From contig CAIZGA010000486.1 in the NCBI GenBank assembly GCA_903932385.1, positions 1-5,926 on the forward strand: a DNA stretch of 5,926 nucleotides, given 5' to 3'. The notes under the pieces are model-generated. The model had not been told where the DNA came from, made no database searches, and was given only the letters and a program-made list of their open reading frames with translations. This document shows, one piece after another, positions 1 to 5,788 of this stretch; the first letter of the stretch is position 1; the number at the start of each line of letters is the position of its first letter. A program made the position numbers and the translations under genes. Origin of the DNA: an uncultured Acidobacteriota bacterium (GTDB lineage Bacteria > Acidobacteriota > Terriglobia > Terriglobales > Acidobacteriaceae).

Positions 1-2
1 TC

Positions 3-1082
3 GTCACCGGCCGCACGCTGCCGCAAAATTGTCGCGACCAATTTTCCCGTCCCACAGTCATTGGCTTATGGATTGCCGCGGAATTTTCCGCCATGGCAAC
101 CGACCTCGCAGAATTTCTCGGCGCGGCCCTCGGCTTTTATCTGCTCTTCGGCAGCCAGTGGATGGCGCTGGGTTTTTCGCACACTGAGGTGATGTTGATT
201 GCCGCAGTGATTACAGCAGTCTGCGTTTTCGCCATTCTCGCGCTTGAACTCTACGGCTTCCGTTCCGTCGAACTCGTCATCATGGGCTTCGTCTGCATCA
301 TCGGCTTCTGTTATGCGATTGAAGTCTTTCTGGTGCATCCCAACTGGCCGTTGGCGGTGAAGTACACCCTGCTGCCCACCATCGACCATGACAGCCTCTA
401 CATCGCCATCGGTATGCTGGGCGCAACGGTGATGCCGCACGTTGTCTATCTGCACTCCGGTCTGGTGCAGCCGCGCGTGCGTGCCGCCACGGAATATGAA
501 CGGCTCGGCTCGCTGCAGAAGGGCATCACGCGTTTTCTGCACCTTCGTTATGAACTCGTGGATGTCTTCGCTGCGATGAACGGCGCTTGGCTGGTCAACT
601 CCGCGATGATTATTATGGCGGCTGCGGTCTTCGCCGGCCTGAAGCATCCAGTCTCCAGCATTGAGGACGCCTACCAGACGCTCACGCCGCTGCTGGGACG
701 TTTTGCCGCCGTCACCTTTGCCGTGGCGTTGCTGTGCAGCGGTCTGGCATCTTCCACCGTAGGCACCATGGCGGGCCAGATGATTCTGGAAGGTTTTCTG
801 GAAGTGAAGTTCAGTATCTTTCTGCGACGCTTCATCACGTTGCTGCCGGCGCTGCTGGTGATTGCCATGGGTCTGGACCCGCTGCGCATCCTCATCCTCT
901 CGCAGGTGGTTCTCAGCTTTACTCTACCGTTTGCGCTGGTGCCGCTCATCATTCTCACCGGCCGCAAGAAGTTGATGGATGGTTTCGCCAATGGCGGCGT
1001 GCTGCAGTCGCTCGGTTGGCTGACGATTGCCATCATCATTACGCTCAACGGTCTGCTGCTCTGGCAGTTGGTACAGGGATAA
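3..1082 (+). CDS. mntH: Nramp family divalent metal (Mn2+/Fe2+) transporter, 5' partial
   Basis: Inner-membrane, proton-coupled importer of Mn2+/Fe2+ of the Nramp family. The frame is open from the left edge, so the ATG at 93 is internal: residues before it (VTGRTLP, LWIAAEF) are family sequence leading into TM3. The visible part is 359 residues; about 80 N-terminal residues with TM1-TM2 and the metal-binding DPGN motif lie outside. Nine hydrophobic segments fit TM3-TM11, at roughly residues 20-50, 61-84, 90-111, 134-154, 187-212, 234-253, 277-290, 295-318 and 333-356. The TM6 signature MPHVVYLHSGLVQ has MPH at 144-146, including the metal-liganding Met. The segments SGLASSTVGTMAGQ and SQVVLSFTLPFALVPL are also typical. 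It ends in TAA just before a hairpin and converges on the epimerase gene. The family is clear; Mn versus Fe preference cannot be read from this part. Confidence 0.93.
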   Translation, partial: VTGRTLPQNCRDQFSRPTVIGLWIAAEFSAMATDLAEFLGAALGFYLLFGSQWMALGFSHTEVMLIAAVITAVCVFAILALELYGFRSVELVIMGFVCIIGFCYAIEVFLVHPNWPLAVKYTLLPTIDHDSLYIAIGMLGATVMPHVVYLHSGLVQPRVRAATEYERLGSLQKGITRFLHLRYELVDVFAAMNGAWLVNSAMIIMAAAVFAGLKHPVSSIEDAYQTLTPLLGRFAAVTFAVALLCSGLASSTVGTMAGQMILEGFLEVKFSIFLRRFITLLPALLVIAMGLDPLRILILSQVVLSFTLPFALVPLIILTGRKKLMDGFANGGVLQSLGWLTIAIIITLNGLLLWQLVQG

Positions 1083-1096
1083 CGAATCCAAAATAA

Positions 1097-1128
1097 AAAC
1101 GCCTGCAGCCAATCGGCCACAGGCGTTT
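1097..1128. terminator. Hairpin between convergent genes, probable bidirectional terminator
   Basis: Perfect 9-bp arms AAACGCCTG (1097-1105) and CAGGCGTTT (1120-1128) enclose a 14-base loop that can pair a further CC/GG. The plus-strand 3' arm ends in TTT then CTACATTT. On the minus strand the arm runs into TTTTTATTTT, a better U-tract. It sits between the transporter stop (1082) and the epimerase stop (1145), where a shared terminator is expected. Confidence 0.8.
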
Positions 1129-1144
1129 CTACATTTCCTGAAAA

Positions 1145-2263
1145 TTACTCCGTGCCAAAAGTGAAGATCGTCGTCGAGTGCCACTTCGCGCCCGGCTTCA
1201 ACTCCGTGCTGGGAAAATTGCTGTGGTTGGGCGAGTCAGGATAATGCTGCGTCTCCAGGCACAAACCTTTGTGCTGCGAGTAGACAATGCCGTGCCGCCC
1301 AGTTAAAGTTCCGTCGAGAAAATTGCCGCTGTAAAACTGCACGCCGGGTTCGGTTGTCGTCACGGTCAGTGTGCGTCCGCTGGTCGGGTCCACAACACTG
1401 GCGGCCACATGCATCTCGCCCATTTTTCCATTCAACACAAAGTTGTGGTCATATCCGCCGGCGAGTTTCATCTGCTCATTGTCCGCGTGAATGCGTTCGC
1501 CGATGGTGTGCTGCGAGTGGAAGTCGAGCGGCGTGCCGGCAACCGGCGCCAGAACACCCGTCGGAATCAGACCGGCGTCAACTGGCGTGTAGCGGTCGGC
1601 AAACAGCGTTAGCCGCTGATCCAGAATGTCGCCCGCATCATCGCCATGCAGATTGAAGTAGGAGTGGTTGGTCAGGTTCACTACCGTTGCCTTGTCGGTC
1701 TTGGCGGAGTAATCAATCCGCAGCGAATCGCCATGCAGTGTGTAACGCACCGTGGCCGTCAGCGTGCCGGGAAATCCCTGATCGCCGTCCGCGCTCACCA
1801 GCGTCAACTCCACGCCGCCGGGAACCTGCTGCGCACTCCACACATGCTGATCAAATCCAACCGGGCCGCCATGCAGAGCATTGCCGTTATTGTTTGGCGG
1901 AATCTGGTAGCTCTGGCCCTCAAGCGTAAATTTTCCCTTGGCGATGCGGTTGCCGTAGCGGCCAACAATCGCTCCGAGGTAGCTCTTGTCGGCAAGATAG
2001 CCCGCAAGCGAGTCATAGCCCAGAACAATATCCGCCACCTTGCCGTTTTTGTCGGCCGTACGCACGCTCACCAGATGCGCACCGTAGGTGGTCACCCGCG
2101 CTTCCACCTGTGCGCTCTTCAGCGTGTAGATTTCCACACTCTTACCGTCGGGCATCTTGCCCCAATCGGCCTTGGTCACTGTCTGTGCTTCTGTCATACC
2201 AGCTCCTGCGGTTGCCAAAACCAGCGTTGCGGCAAAAGTTAATAATAGACTTGCCTTCACCAT
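1145..2263 (-). CDS. galM: Aldose 1-epimerase (galactose mutarotase) with signal-like N-terminus
   Basis: Interconverts alpha and beta anomers of aldoses such as galactose and glucose. With the start at 2263 the protein has 372 residues. Family motifs in order: GRYGNRIAKGKF (about 101-112), NALHGG with His131, NLTNHSYFNLHG with His200 (the catalytic acid in characterised GalM proteins), YDHNF with Asp272, and CLETQHYPDS with Glu337 (the catalytic base). All expected active-site residues are present. The N-terminus MVK followed by a hydrophobic stretch (about 4-22) resembles a Sec signal peptide, with possible cleavage near Ala21 or Ala26, suggesting a periplasmic enzyme. The frame stays open to a TTG at 2281 and has an ATG at 2267-2269, but GGGAGAGG lies 8 bases before the ATG at 2263. 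A second start at 2197, behind AGGAG, would give a 350-residue cytosolic form, close to the usual GalM length. No galactose operon genes are adjacent. Confidence 0.93.
   Translation of the reverse strand: MVKASLLLTFAATLVLATAGAGMTEAQTVTKADWGKMPDGKSVEIYTLKSAQVEARVTTYGAHLVSVRTADKNGKVADIVLGYDSLAGYLADKSYLGAIVGRYGNRIAKGKFTLEGQSYQIPPNNNGNALHGGPVGFDQHVWSAQQVPGGVELTLVSADGDQGFPGTLTATVRYTLHGDSLRIDYSAKTDKATVVNLTNHSYFNLHGDDAGDILDQRLTLFADRYTPVDAGLIPTGVLAPVAGTPLDFHSQHTIGERIHADNEQMKLAGGYDHNFVLNGKMGEMHVAASVVDPTSGRTLTVTTTEPGVQFYSGNFLDGTLTGRHGIVYSQHKGLCLETQHYPDSPNHSNFPSTELKPGAKWHSTTIFTFGTE
2203..2207 (-). promoter_or_regulatory. Internal ribosome binding site for a possible shorter epimerase
   Basis: On the minus strand AGGAG lies 5 bases before an in-frame ATG at 2197-2195. 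It matches the Shine-Dalgarno core better than the site for the upstream ATG. Starting here removes the whole hydrophobic segment, so the choice decides between a secreted and a cytosolic enzyme. It could also be chance, because it encodes the residues Gly-Ala of the signal-like region. Confidence 0.4.
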
Positions 2264-2271
2264 CTCCATCA

Positions 2272-2279
2272 CCTCTCCC
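2272..2279 (-). promoter_or_regulatory. Ribosome binding site for the full-length epimerase
   Basis: GGGAGAGG on the minus strand, 8 bases before the ATG at 2263. The other upstream candidates fit worse: the ATG at 2269 is only 2 bases from this site and the TTG at 2281 lies before it. Confidence 0.55.
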
Positions 2280-2301
2280 AATACCCGTGCCTAAGAACGC
2301 C

Positions 2302-2330
2302 GCCAGAGCGCATGCGAACCATGCTCTGGC
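2302..2330. repeat. Inverted repeat in the divergent intergenic region
   Basis: GCCAGAGC (2302-2309) and GCTCTGGC (2323-2330) are perfect 8-bp arms around 13 bases. An alternative fold pairs GCCAGAG/CTCTGGC plus CATG/CATG with a 2-base bulge and a 5-base loop. It lies between divergent genes, in the probable 5' leader of the epimerase and upstream of the 77-residue gene. It could be an operator, a leader hairpin or a chance dyad. No U-tract follows on either strand, so a terminator is unlikely. Confidence 0.5.
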
Positions 2331-2342
2331 AGCCCGCAGCGA

Positions 2343-2348
2343 AGTATA
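2343..2348 (-). promoter_or_regulatory. Possible -10 element for the epimerase gene
   Basis: The minus strand reads TATACT (one mismatch to TATAAT), about 80 bases before the ATG at 2263. No good -35 hexamer lies 16-18 bases upstream, so support is weak. If used, the 2302-2330 dyad would lie in the transcribed leader. Confidence 0.25.
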
Positions 2349-2402
2349 TCCCAGCGACCTGAAATTCATCACAGATTCACAACGGCTGAATAGATTTGGC
2401 GC

Positions 2403-2408
2403 GGGAGA
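2403..2408 (+). promoter_or_regulatory. Ribosome binding site of the 77-residue gene
   Basis: GGGAGA followed by 7 bases and ATG at 2416. It fixes the start at 2416 rather than at the upstream in-frame ATG at 2110, which lies inside the opposing epimerase gene. Confidence 0.6.
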
Positions 2409-2415
2409 CAACGAC

Positions 2416-2649
2416 ATGGCGATGGATACCACAGCACTAGATGCATTGCAGGCAGCCTACAAAGCAGCAGTAGAACTCTGGATTGCAGCCATCAAGAAGG
2501 AAGAAGACTTGGCCTCGGGCGATCACTCCGTGGCAGAGATTGATGCCTGGGAAGAAGCCGGCTATGAAGAGGAAGACTTGCGCACGAAAGTAAAGCGCGC
2601 CAAGAAGGCCTACGAGTCCGCCCTGCGCCGCGAATTCTTCGGCATGTAG
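2416..2649 (+). CDS. Small charged helical protein of unknown function (77 residues)
   Basis: I do not recognise a family. The protein is rich in Ala, Glu, Asp and Lys (17 acidic and 11 basic residues), has no Cys, no signal peptide and no membrane segment, and so is probably cytosolic. Two amphipathic helical stretches are likely, about residues 5-33 and 37-73, separated by a short turn around ASGDHS; the C-terminus is RREFFGM. An antiparallel helical hairpin or short coiled coil is a reasonable guess. The ORF has a well-placed ribosome binding site (2403-2408), starts with ATG, ends with TAG, and sits in an otherwise gene-free gap, divergent from the epimerase and upstream of the aconitase leader. 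A second in-frame ATG two codons in (2422) could also serve. No neighbour indicates its role. Confidence 0.7.
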   Translation: MAMDTTALDALQAAYKAAVELWIAAIKKEEDLASGDHSVAEIDAWEEAGYEEEDLRTKVKRAKKAYESALRREFFGM

Positions 2650-2677
2650 ACCGCAGTTACCGTCAACATTCCAGTAC

Positions 2678-2707
2678 TTCTCAGTCAGTACCCGGCGGCG
2701 GTACAAT
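2678..2707 (+). promoter_or_regulatory. Candidate sigma70-type promoter for aconitase
   Basis: TTCTCA (2678-2683, 4 of 6 matches to TTGACA), an 18-base spacer, and TACAAT (2702-2707, 5 of 6 matches to TATAAT). Transcription would begin near 2714, giving a leader of about 255 bases. GTACC/GGTAC arms (2688-2704) overlap the -10, as an operator might. The -35 match is poor. Confidence 0.4.
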
Positions 2708-2745
2708 TTTGCTGTGAGAGCAGATTGCAGCAGCGTACCCGCCAT

Positions 2746-2791
2746 CAGGCGCTTTCGGCGCGGCCGGCATGACCGCGGCCGTTAAAGCCTG
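2746..2791 (+). promoter_or_regulatory. Strong bulged hairpin in the aconitase leader
   Basis: CAGGC (2746-2750) pairs with GCCTG (2787-2791), TTT with AAA, CGGC (2756-2759) with GCCG (2778-2781) and GCGG (2760-2763) with CCGC (2773-2776). This makes about 16 pairs with small bulges and a 9-base loop. No T-run follows, so it is not a classical intrinsic terminator for the upstream small gene. It may be a leader structure or a Rho-independent stop of unusual form. Confidence 0.5.
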
Positions 2792-2794
2792 CCT

Positions 2795-2816
2795 TGGGGA
2801 GCCGCTTTCATCCCCA
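2795..2816 (+). promoter_or_regulatory. Second leader hairpin
   Basis: TGGGGA (2795-2800) and TCCCCA (2811-2816) form a perfect 6-bp stem with a 10-base loop. The loop contains GCTTT (2804-2808), which is also complementary to AAAGC (2784-2788) in the preceding hairpin. Confidence 0.4.
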
Positions 2817-2853
2817 TATTCCGCAGAACCAGTCAGGAAAAGTTAGGATGGAT

Positions 2854-2875
2854 GTGCACGTGAGCATGCGTGCAC
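2854..2875 (+). repeat. Palindrome with perfect 7-bp arms upstream of aconitase
   Basis: GTGCACG (2854-2860) and CGTGCAC (2869-2875) flank TGAGCATG. As RNA, two G-U pairs could extend the stem to 9 bp with an AGCA loop. As DNA, it is a 22-bp dyad suited to a dimeric repressor or activator. The loop is not the CAGUGN loop of animal iron-responsive elements. Confidence 0.5.
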
Positions 2876-2957
2876 GGCATACAGGCTTACTGCCGGACCC
2901 AAAGGGAATGGCAGCTGTAACACCGCGTGCGGGCCCCAAGGGGCAGCAGCGCGAAGA

Positions 2958-2962
2958 AAGGA
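2958..2962 (+). promoter_or_regulatory. Ribosome binding site of aconitase
   Basis: AAGGA followed by 7 bases and ATG at 2970. It supports 2970 over the nearby in-frame ATG at 2976. Confidence 0.7.
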
Positions 2963-2969
2963 ATCTTCC

Positions 2970-3449
2970 ATGAGCATGAATTCTTTTGGCAGCCGGGCAA
3001 CACTGCAGTCCGGCGGCAAGAGCTATGAAATCTACCGGCTGCAGGCGCTGGAGTCCAAAGGCATCAATCTGTCGCGGCTGCCGTTTTCGCTGCGCATCCT
3101 GCTGGAAAACCTGCTGCGCCGCGAGGACGGCGAAAGCGTAACCGCCGCAGAGATTGAGGCGCTGGCCAACTGGGAAGCCAAGGCCGAGCCTAGCCGCGAA
3201 ATCGCCTACATGCCCGCCCGCGTGCTGATGCAGGACTTCACCGGCGTGCCAGCCGTGGTCGACCTGGCCGCCATGCGCGACGCCATGAAGACCCTCGGCG
3301 GCGACCCGCAGAAAATCAATCCGCTGCAGCCCGCCGAACTGGTCATCGACCACTCGGTGCAGGTGGATGAATTCGGCACCACCGGTTCGTATGACATCAA
3401 CGCCGCGCTCGAGTTCCAGCGCAACCGCGAACGCTACGCCTTCGTCTAG
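2970..3449 (+). CDS. acnA: Aconitase N-terminal fragment ending at the TAG
   Basis: This is what would be translated if the TAG acts as a stop: 159 residues with the N-terminal part of domain 1, including [35 protein letters not shown] and the IDHSV active-site segment. It lacks all three cluster cysteines and the other catalytic residues, so it cannot be an aconitase alone. It starts with ATG behind AAGGA. Confidence 0.75.
   Translation: MSMNSFGSRATLQSGGKSYEIYRLQALESKGINLSRLPFSLRILLENLLRREDGESVTAAEIEALANWEAKAEPSREIAYMPARVLMQDFTGVPAVVDLAAMRDAMKTLGGDPQKINPLQPAELVIDHSVQVDEFGTTGSYDINAALEFQRNRERYAFV
3447..3449 (+). other. In-frame amber codon within acnA
   Basis: The frame reads TTC GTC TAG TGG GGA CAG. 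Relatives have a Lys or Arg just before Trp-Gly. AAG or CAG could become TAG by one base change. The base after the stop is T, which is not a favoured read-through context. Confidence 0.9.
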
Positions 3450-3482
3450 TGGGGACAGACGGCCTTCCGCAATTTTTCCGCC

Positions 3483-5714
3483 GTGCCTCCGGGCTTGGGC
3501 ATCTGCCACCAGGTGAACCTGGAATATCTGGCGCGCGTGGTCTTCACTTCAGAAAACGGTCAGGCATATCCAGACACACTCGTCGGCACCGATTCGCACA
3601 CCACCATGGTGAATGGACTCGGCGTACTCGGCTGGGGCGTCGGCGGCATTGAGGCCGAGGCGGCCATGCTGGGTCAGCCGGTTTCCATGCTGGTGCCGCA
3701 GGTTGTCGGATTCAAACTGACCGGCAAGTTGAAGGAAGGCGCAACCGCCACCGATCTCGTCCTAACCGTTACCGAGATGCTGCGCAAGCACGGCGTCGTC
3801 GGAAAATTTGTGGAGTTCTACGGCCCCGGCATCTCGGAACTGCCTCTCGCCGACCGCGCCACCATCAGCAACATGGCCCCGGACTACGGCGCCACCTGCG
3901 GCATCTTCCCGGTGGACAACGAAACGCTGCGCTACCTGCGCCTGACCGGTCGCCCCGAAGAACAGATTGCCCTCGTCGAGGCGTATTACAAGGAGCAGGG
4001 AATGTTCCACGCAGCCGGCGCGCCGGAAGCGGAATATTCTTCCTCGCTCTCGCTCGACCTTGCCACCGTGCAGCCCAGCGTTGCCGGACCCAAGCGTCCG
4101 CAGGACCGTGTTCTGCTCAGCGAAGCCGCTGCCAGCTTCAAGAAGCAGTTGCCTGCGCTGCTCGGCCCCGCTGCAGAAAAATCTTCCGCGCACCAGCCCG
4201 CCGCATGGAAGGGCGAAGGCCACGCGCCGAAGGAAGGCGCCACCACCGTCAGCGAACGCTTCGGCGTTGCGGTGGACCAATACATCGGCCACGGCTCCAT
4301 CGTGATTGCCGCCATCACCAGCTGTACCAACACTTCCAATCCCTCGGTGATGTTGGCCGCCGGTTTGCTCGCGAAGAAAGCCGTTGAGAAGGGACTGCAG
4401 ACGCCGCCGTGGGTGAAGACTTCACTTGCGCCCGGCAGCCGCGTCGTTACCGACTATTACGAAAAGGCCGGCCTCACGAAATATCTTGATGCGCTGCGCT
4501 TCAACACAGTCGGTTATGGCTGCACCACCTGCATTGGCAACTCCGGCCCGCTGCCCACCGACGTCTCCAAAGCGATTGATGAGCATGGCCTGGTCGCCGT
4601 CAGTGTTCTCAGCGGCAACCGTAATTTTGAAGGCCGCATCAGCCCCGACGTGCGTGCGAATTATCTGATGTCGCCGCCGCTGGTGGTTGCCTATGCACTC
4701 GCCGGAAAAATTGATCACAACTTCGACGCTGAACCGCTGGGTGCAGATAAATCCGGCGCGCCGGTTTTCCTCAAAGACATCTGGCCCACGCAGAAGGAAG
4801 TCAATGACGCGGTGGCAAACTCAATCGACTCCGGCATGTTCCACAAGGAGTACTCGACCATCTCCGACGGCGACAGCAACTGGCAGGGACTCAAGTTCCC
4901 GCTGGGTGCCACCTACGGCTGGGAGCCGGATTCGACCTACATCCGCAAGGCCCCGTACTTTGACGGTATGCCGGCCAAGCCCGCAGCTGTGGAAGATATT
5001 TCCGGCGCGCGCGTGCTGGCCGTACTCGGCGACTCTGTCACCACCGACCACATCTCGCCTGCCGGTTCCATCAAGCTGAACGGCCCGGCCGGCAAGTACC
5101 TCACTGAGCATGGCGTAAAGCCGGCAGACTTCAACAGCTACGGCTCTCGCCGCGGCAACCATGAAGTGATGGTGCGCGGAACCTTTGCCAACGTGCGGCT
5201 GAAGAACAAACTCGCTCCCGGCACGGAAGGCGGCGTCACGCGTCTGCTGCCCGAAGGCACCGGCATGAGCATCTACGACGCCAGCGTGATTTACGCCGAA
5301 CGCAAAACGCCGCTGATGATTCTCGCCGGCAAGGAGTACGGTTCCGGCAGCTCGCGAGACTGGGCGGCCAAGGGGCCCAAGCTGCTCGGCATCCGCGCGG
5401 TAATTGCAGAAAGCTACGAACGCATCCACCGCTCCAACCTGGTTGGTATGGGAATTTTGCCGCTGCAGTTTGAAGCGGGAGAGAATGTCGAGTCGCTCGG
5501 CCTCACCGGCGAAGAAGTTTTCGACATTCCCGGACTGAAGGCCATGCTGCAGGCGAAGTTTGCCGATGGCAAAAAGCTGCAGGTCACCGCGAAGTCTGCC
5601 GACGGCAAGTCGAAGACCTTCACGGCCACTGTGCGTATCGATACGCCGAAGGAAATCCTCTACTATCAGCACGGCGGCATCCTGCAGTATGTGCTGCGCC
5701 AGCTGGCGAACTAA
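3483..5714 (+). CDS. acnA: Aconitase C-terminal part, continuing in the same frame
   Basis: In-frame continuation after the TAG, 743 residues if begun at the GTG at 3483. Family sequence already begins right after the TAG (WGQTAF), so this GTG is not a natural start, and no ribosome binding site lies at a proper distance (nearest purine run GGGGA is about 28 bases away). It carries the cluster cysteines, GTDSHTT and the entire swivel domain, but lacks the N-terminal IDHSV segment. It ends in TAA shortly before the 5740-5765 hairpin. Confidence 0.75.
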   Translation: MPPGLGICHQVNLEYLARVVFTSENGQAYPDTLVGTDSHTTMVNGLGVLGWGVGGIEAEAAMLGQPVSMLVPQVVGFKLTGKLKEGATATDLVLTVTEMLRKHGVVGKFVEFYGPGISELPLADRATISNMAPDYGATCGIFPVDNETLRYLRLTGRPEEQIALVEAYYKEQGMFHAAGAPEAEYSSSLSLDLATVQPSVAGPKRPQDRVLLSEAAASFKKQLPALLGPAAEKSSAHQPAAWKGEGHAPKEGATTVSERFGVAVDQYIGHGSIVIAAITSCTNTSNPSVMLAAGLLAKKAVEKGLQTPPWVKTSLAPGSRVVTDYYEKAGLTKYLDALRFNTVGYGCTTCIGNSGPLPTDVSKAIDEHGLVAVSVLSGNRNFEGRISPDVRANYLMSPPLVVAYALAGKIDHNFDAEPLGADKSGAPVFLKDIWPTQKEVNDAVANSIDSGMFHKEYSTISDGDSNWQGLKFPLGATYGWEPDSTYIRKAPYFDGMPAKPAAVEDISGARVLAVLGDSVTTDHISPAGSIKLNGPAGKYLTEHGVKPADFNSYGSRRGNHEVMVRGTFANVRLKNKLAPGTEGGVTRLLPEGTGMSIYDASVIYAERKTPLMILAGKEYGSGSSRDWAAKGPKLLGIRAVIAESYERIHRSNLVGMGILPLQFEAGENVESLGLTGEEVFDIPGLKAMLQAKFADGKKLQVTAKSADGKSKTFTATVRIDTPKEILYYQHGGILQYVLRQLAN

Positions 5715-5739
5715 ACCGTCAACGCATCCGCAAAAAGAA

Positions 5740-5765
5740 AATGGCCCGGAGAAATCCGGGCCATT
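5740..5765. terminator. Strong GAAA-capped hairpin terminator between convergent genes
   Basis: AATGGCCCGGA (5740-5750) and TCCGGGCCATT (5755-5765) form an 11-bp perfect stem. On the plus strand it is closed by the stable GNRA-type tetraloop GAAA. On the minus strand the stem is followed by TTTCTTTTTG, a good U-tract, so it should terminate the gene ending at 5789. In the plus direction only GCTTTGC follows, a weaker stop for aconitase. Confidence 0.88.
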
Positions 5766-5788
5766 GCTTTGCAAAATTCTTTGCGGCG

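Larger units (their letters stand above)
2650..2969 (+). other. Non-coding 320-base leader region before aconitase
   Basis: No plausible gene is visible on either strand; a minus-strand ORF crossing its right part is antisense to aconitase and lacks family character. The region holds a promoter-like site (2678-2707), a strong hairpin (2746-2791), a second hairpin (2795-2816), a palindrome (2854-2875) and weaker pairings at 2891-2913 and 2933-2944, then the aconitase ribosome binding site. This density of dyads suggests a structured 5' leader, but I match it to no known RNA class. Confidence 0.5.
2970..5714 (+). pseudogene. acnA: Aconitate hydratase A interrupted by one in-frame TAG (codon 160)
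   Basis: Aconitase interconverts citrate and isocitrate through cis-aconitate in the cytoplasmic TCA cycle and needs a [4Fe-4S] cluster. Read through the stop, the frame gives 914 positions, normal for the AcnA/IRP1 type (E. coli AcnA is 891). Cluster ligands are Cys452 (SCTNTSNPS), Cys518 and Cys521 ([12 protein letters not shown]), with the 66- and 3-residue spacing of AcnA. Active-site motifs include IDHSV (Asp127, His128), [10 protein letters not shown] (His180), GTDSHTT (Asp208, His210), [23 protein letters not shown] (Ser794, Arg796) and HRSNL (Arg821) in the C-terminal swivel domain. The lone defect is TAG at 3447-3449 inside the conserved stretch ERYAFV-stop-WGQTAF, where relatives carry Lys or Arg. 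No frameshift or second stop follows over 754 codons. It may therefore be a functional gene with a sequence error or a very young pseudogene. Confidence 0.88.

Noticed and set aside
66..647. 193-residue minus-strand ORF opposite the metal transporter
   Set aside because: Composition (many His, Gln, Arg, Asp) is typical of the antisense of membrane-protein codons; the plus strand is clearly Nramp.
2391..2396. TAGATT as a -10 for the 77-residue gene
   Set aside because: Only 4 of 6 matches, a weak -35, and transcription would start at the ribosome binding site itself.
2110..2415. N-terminal extension of the 77-residue gene to an ATG at 2110
   Set aside because: The extension is antisense to the conserved epimerase N-terminus and includes a Pro/Ser repeat-like stretch; the ribosome binding site supports 2416.
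2933..2944. GCCCC-AA-GGGGC as a terminator or attenuator just before aconitase
   Set aside because: The 2-base loop is too tight for full pairing and no T-run follows, so it is at most a small 4-bp hairpin.
3447..3449. Pyrrolysine or programmed recoding at the TAG
   Set aside because: No convincing downstream stem-loop is visible, aconitase is not a known recoded family, and the position normally holds Lys or Arg. Kept only as the least likely alternative.
2808..3509. 233-residue minus-strand ORF over the leader and aconitase start
   Set aside because: Mostly antisense to conserved aconitase codons, without recognisable domain or ribosome binding site.
3449..3652. TAGTG overlap that could couple termination to a GTG start at 3449
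   Set aside because: That GTG is in a different frame and gives 67 residues unrelated to aconitase, so it cannot restore the enzyme.
4821..5774. 317-residue minus-strand ORF opposite aconitase
   Set aside because: It is a shadow frame of a strongly conserved gene, common in GC-rich DNA, with low-complexity His/Arg/Gly composition and no family motif.
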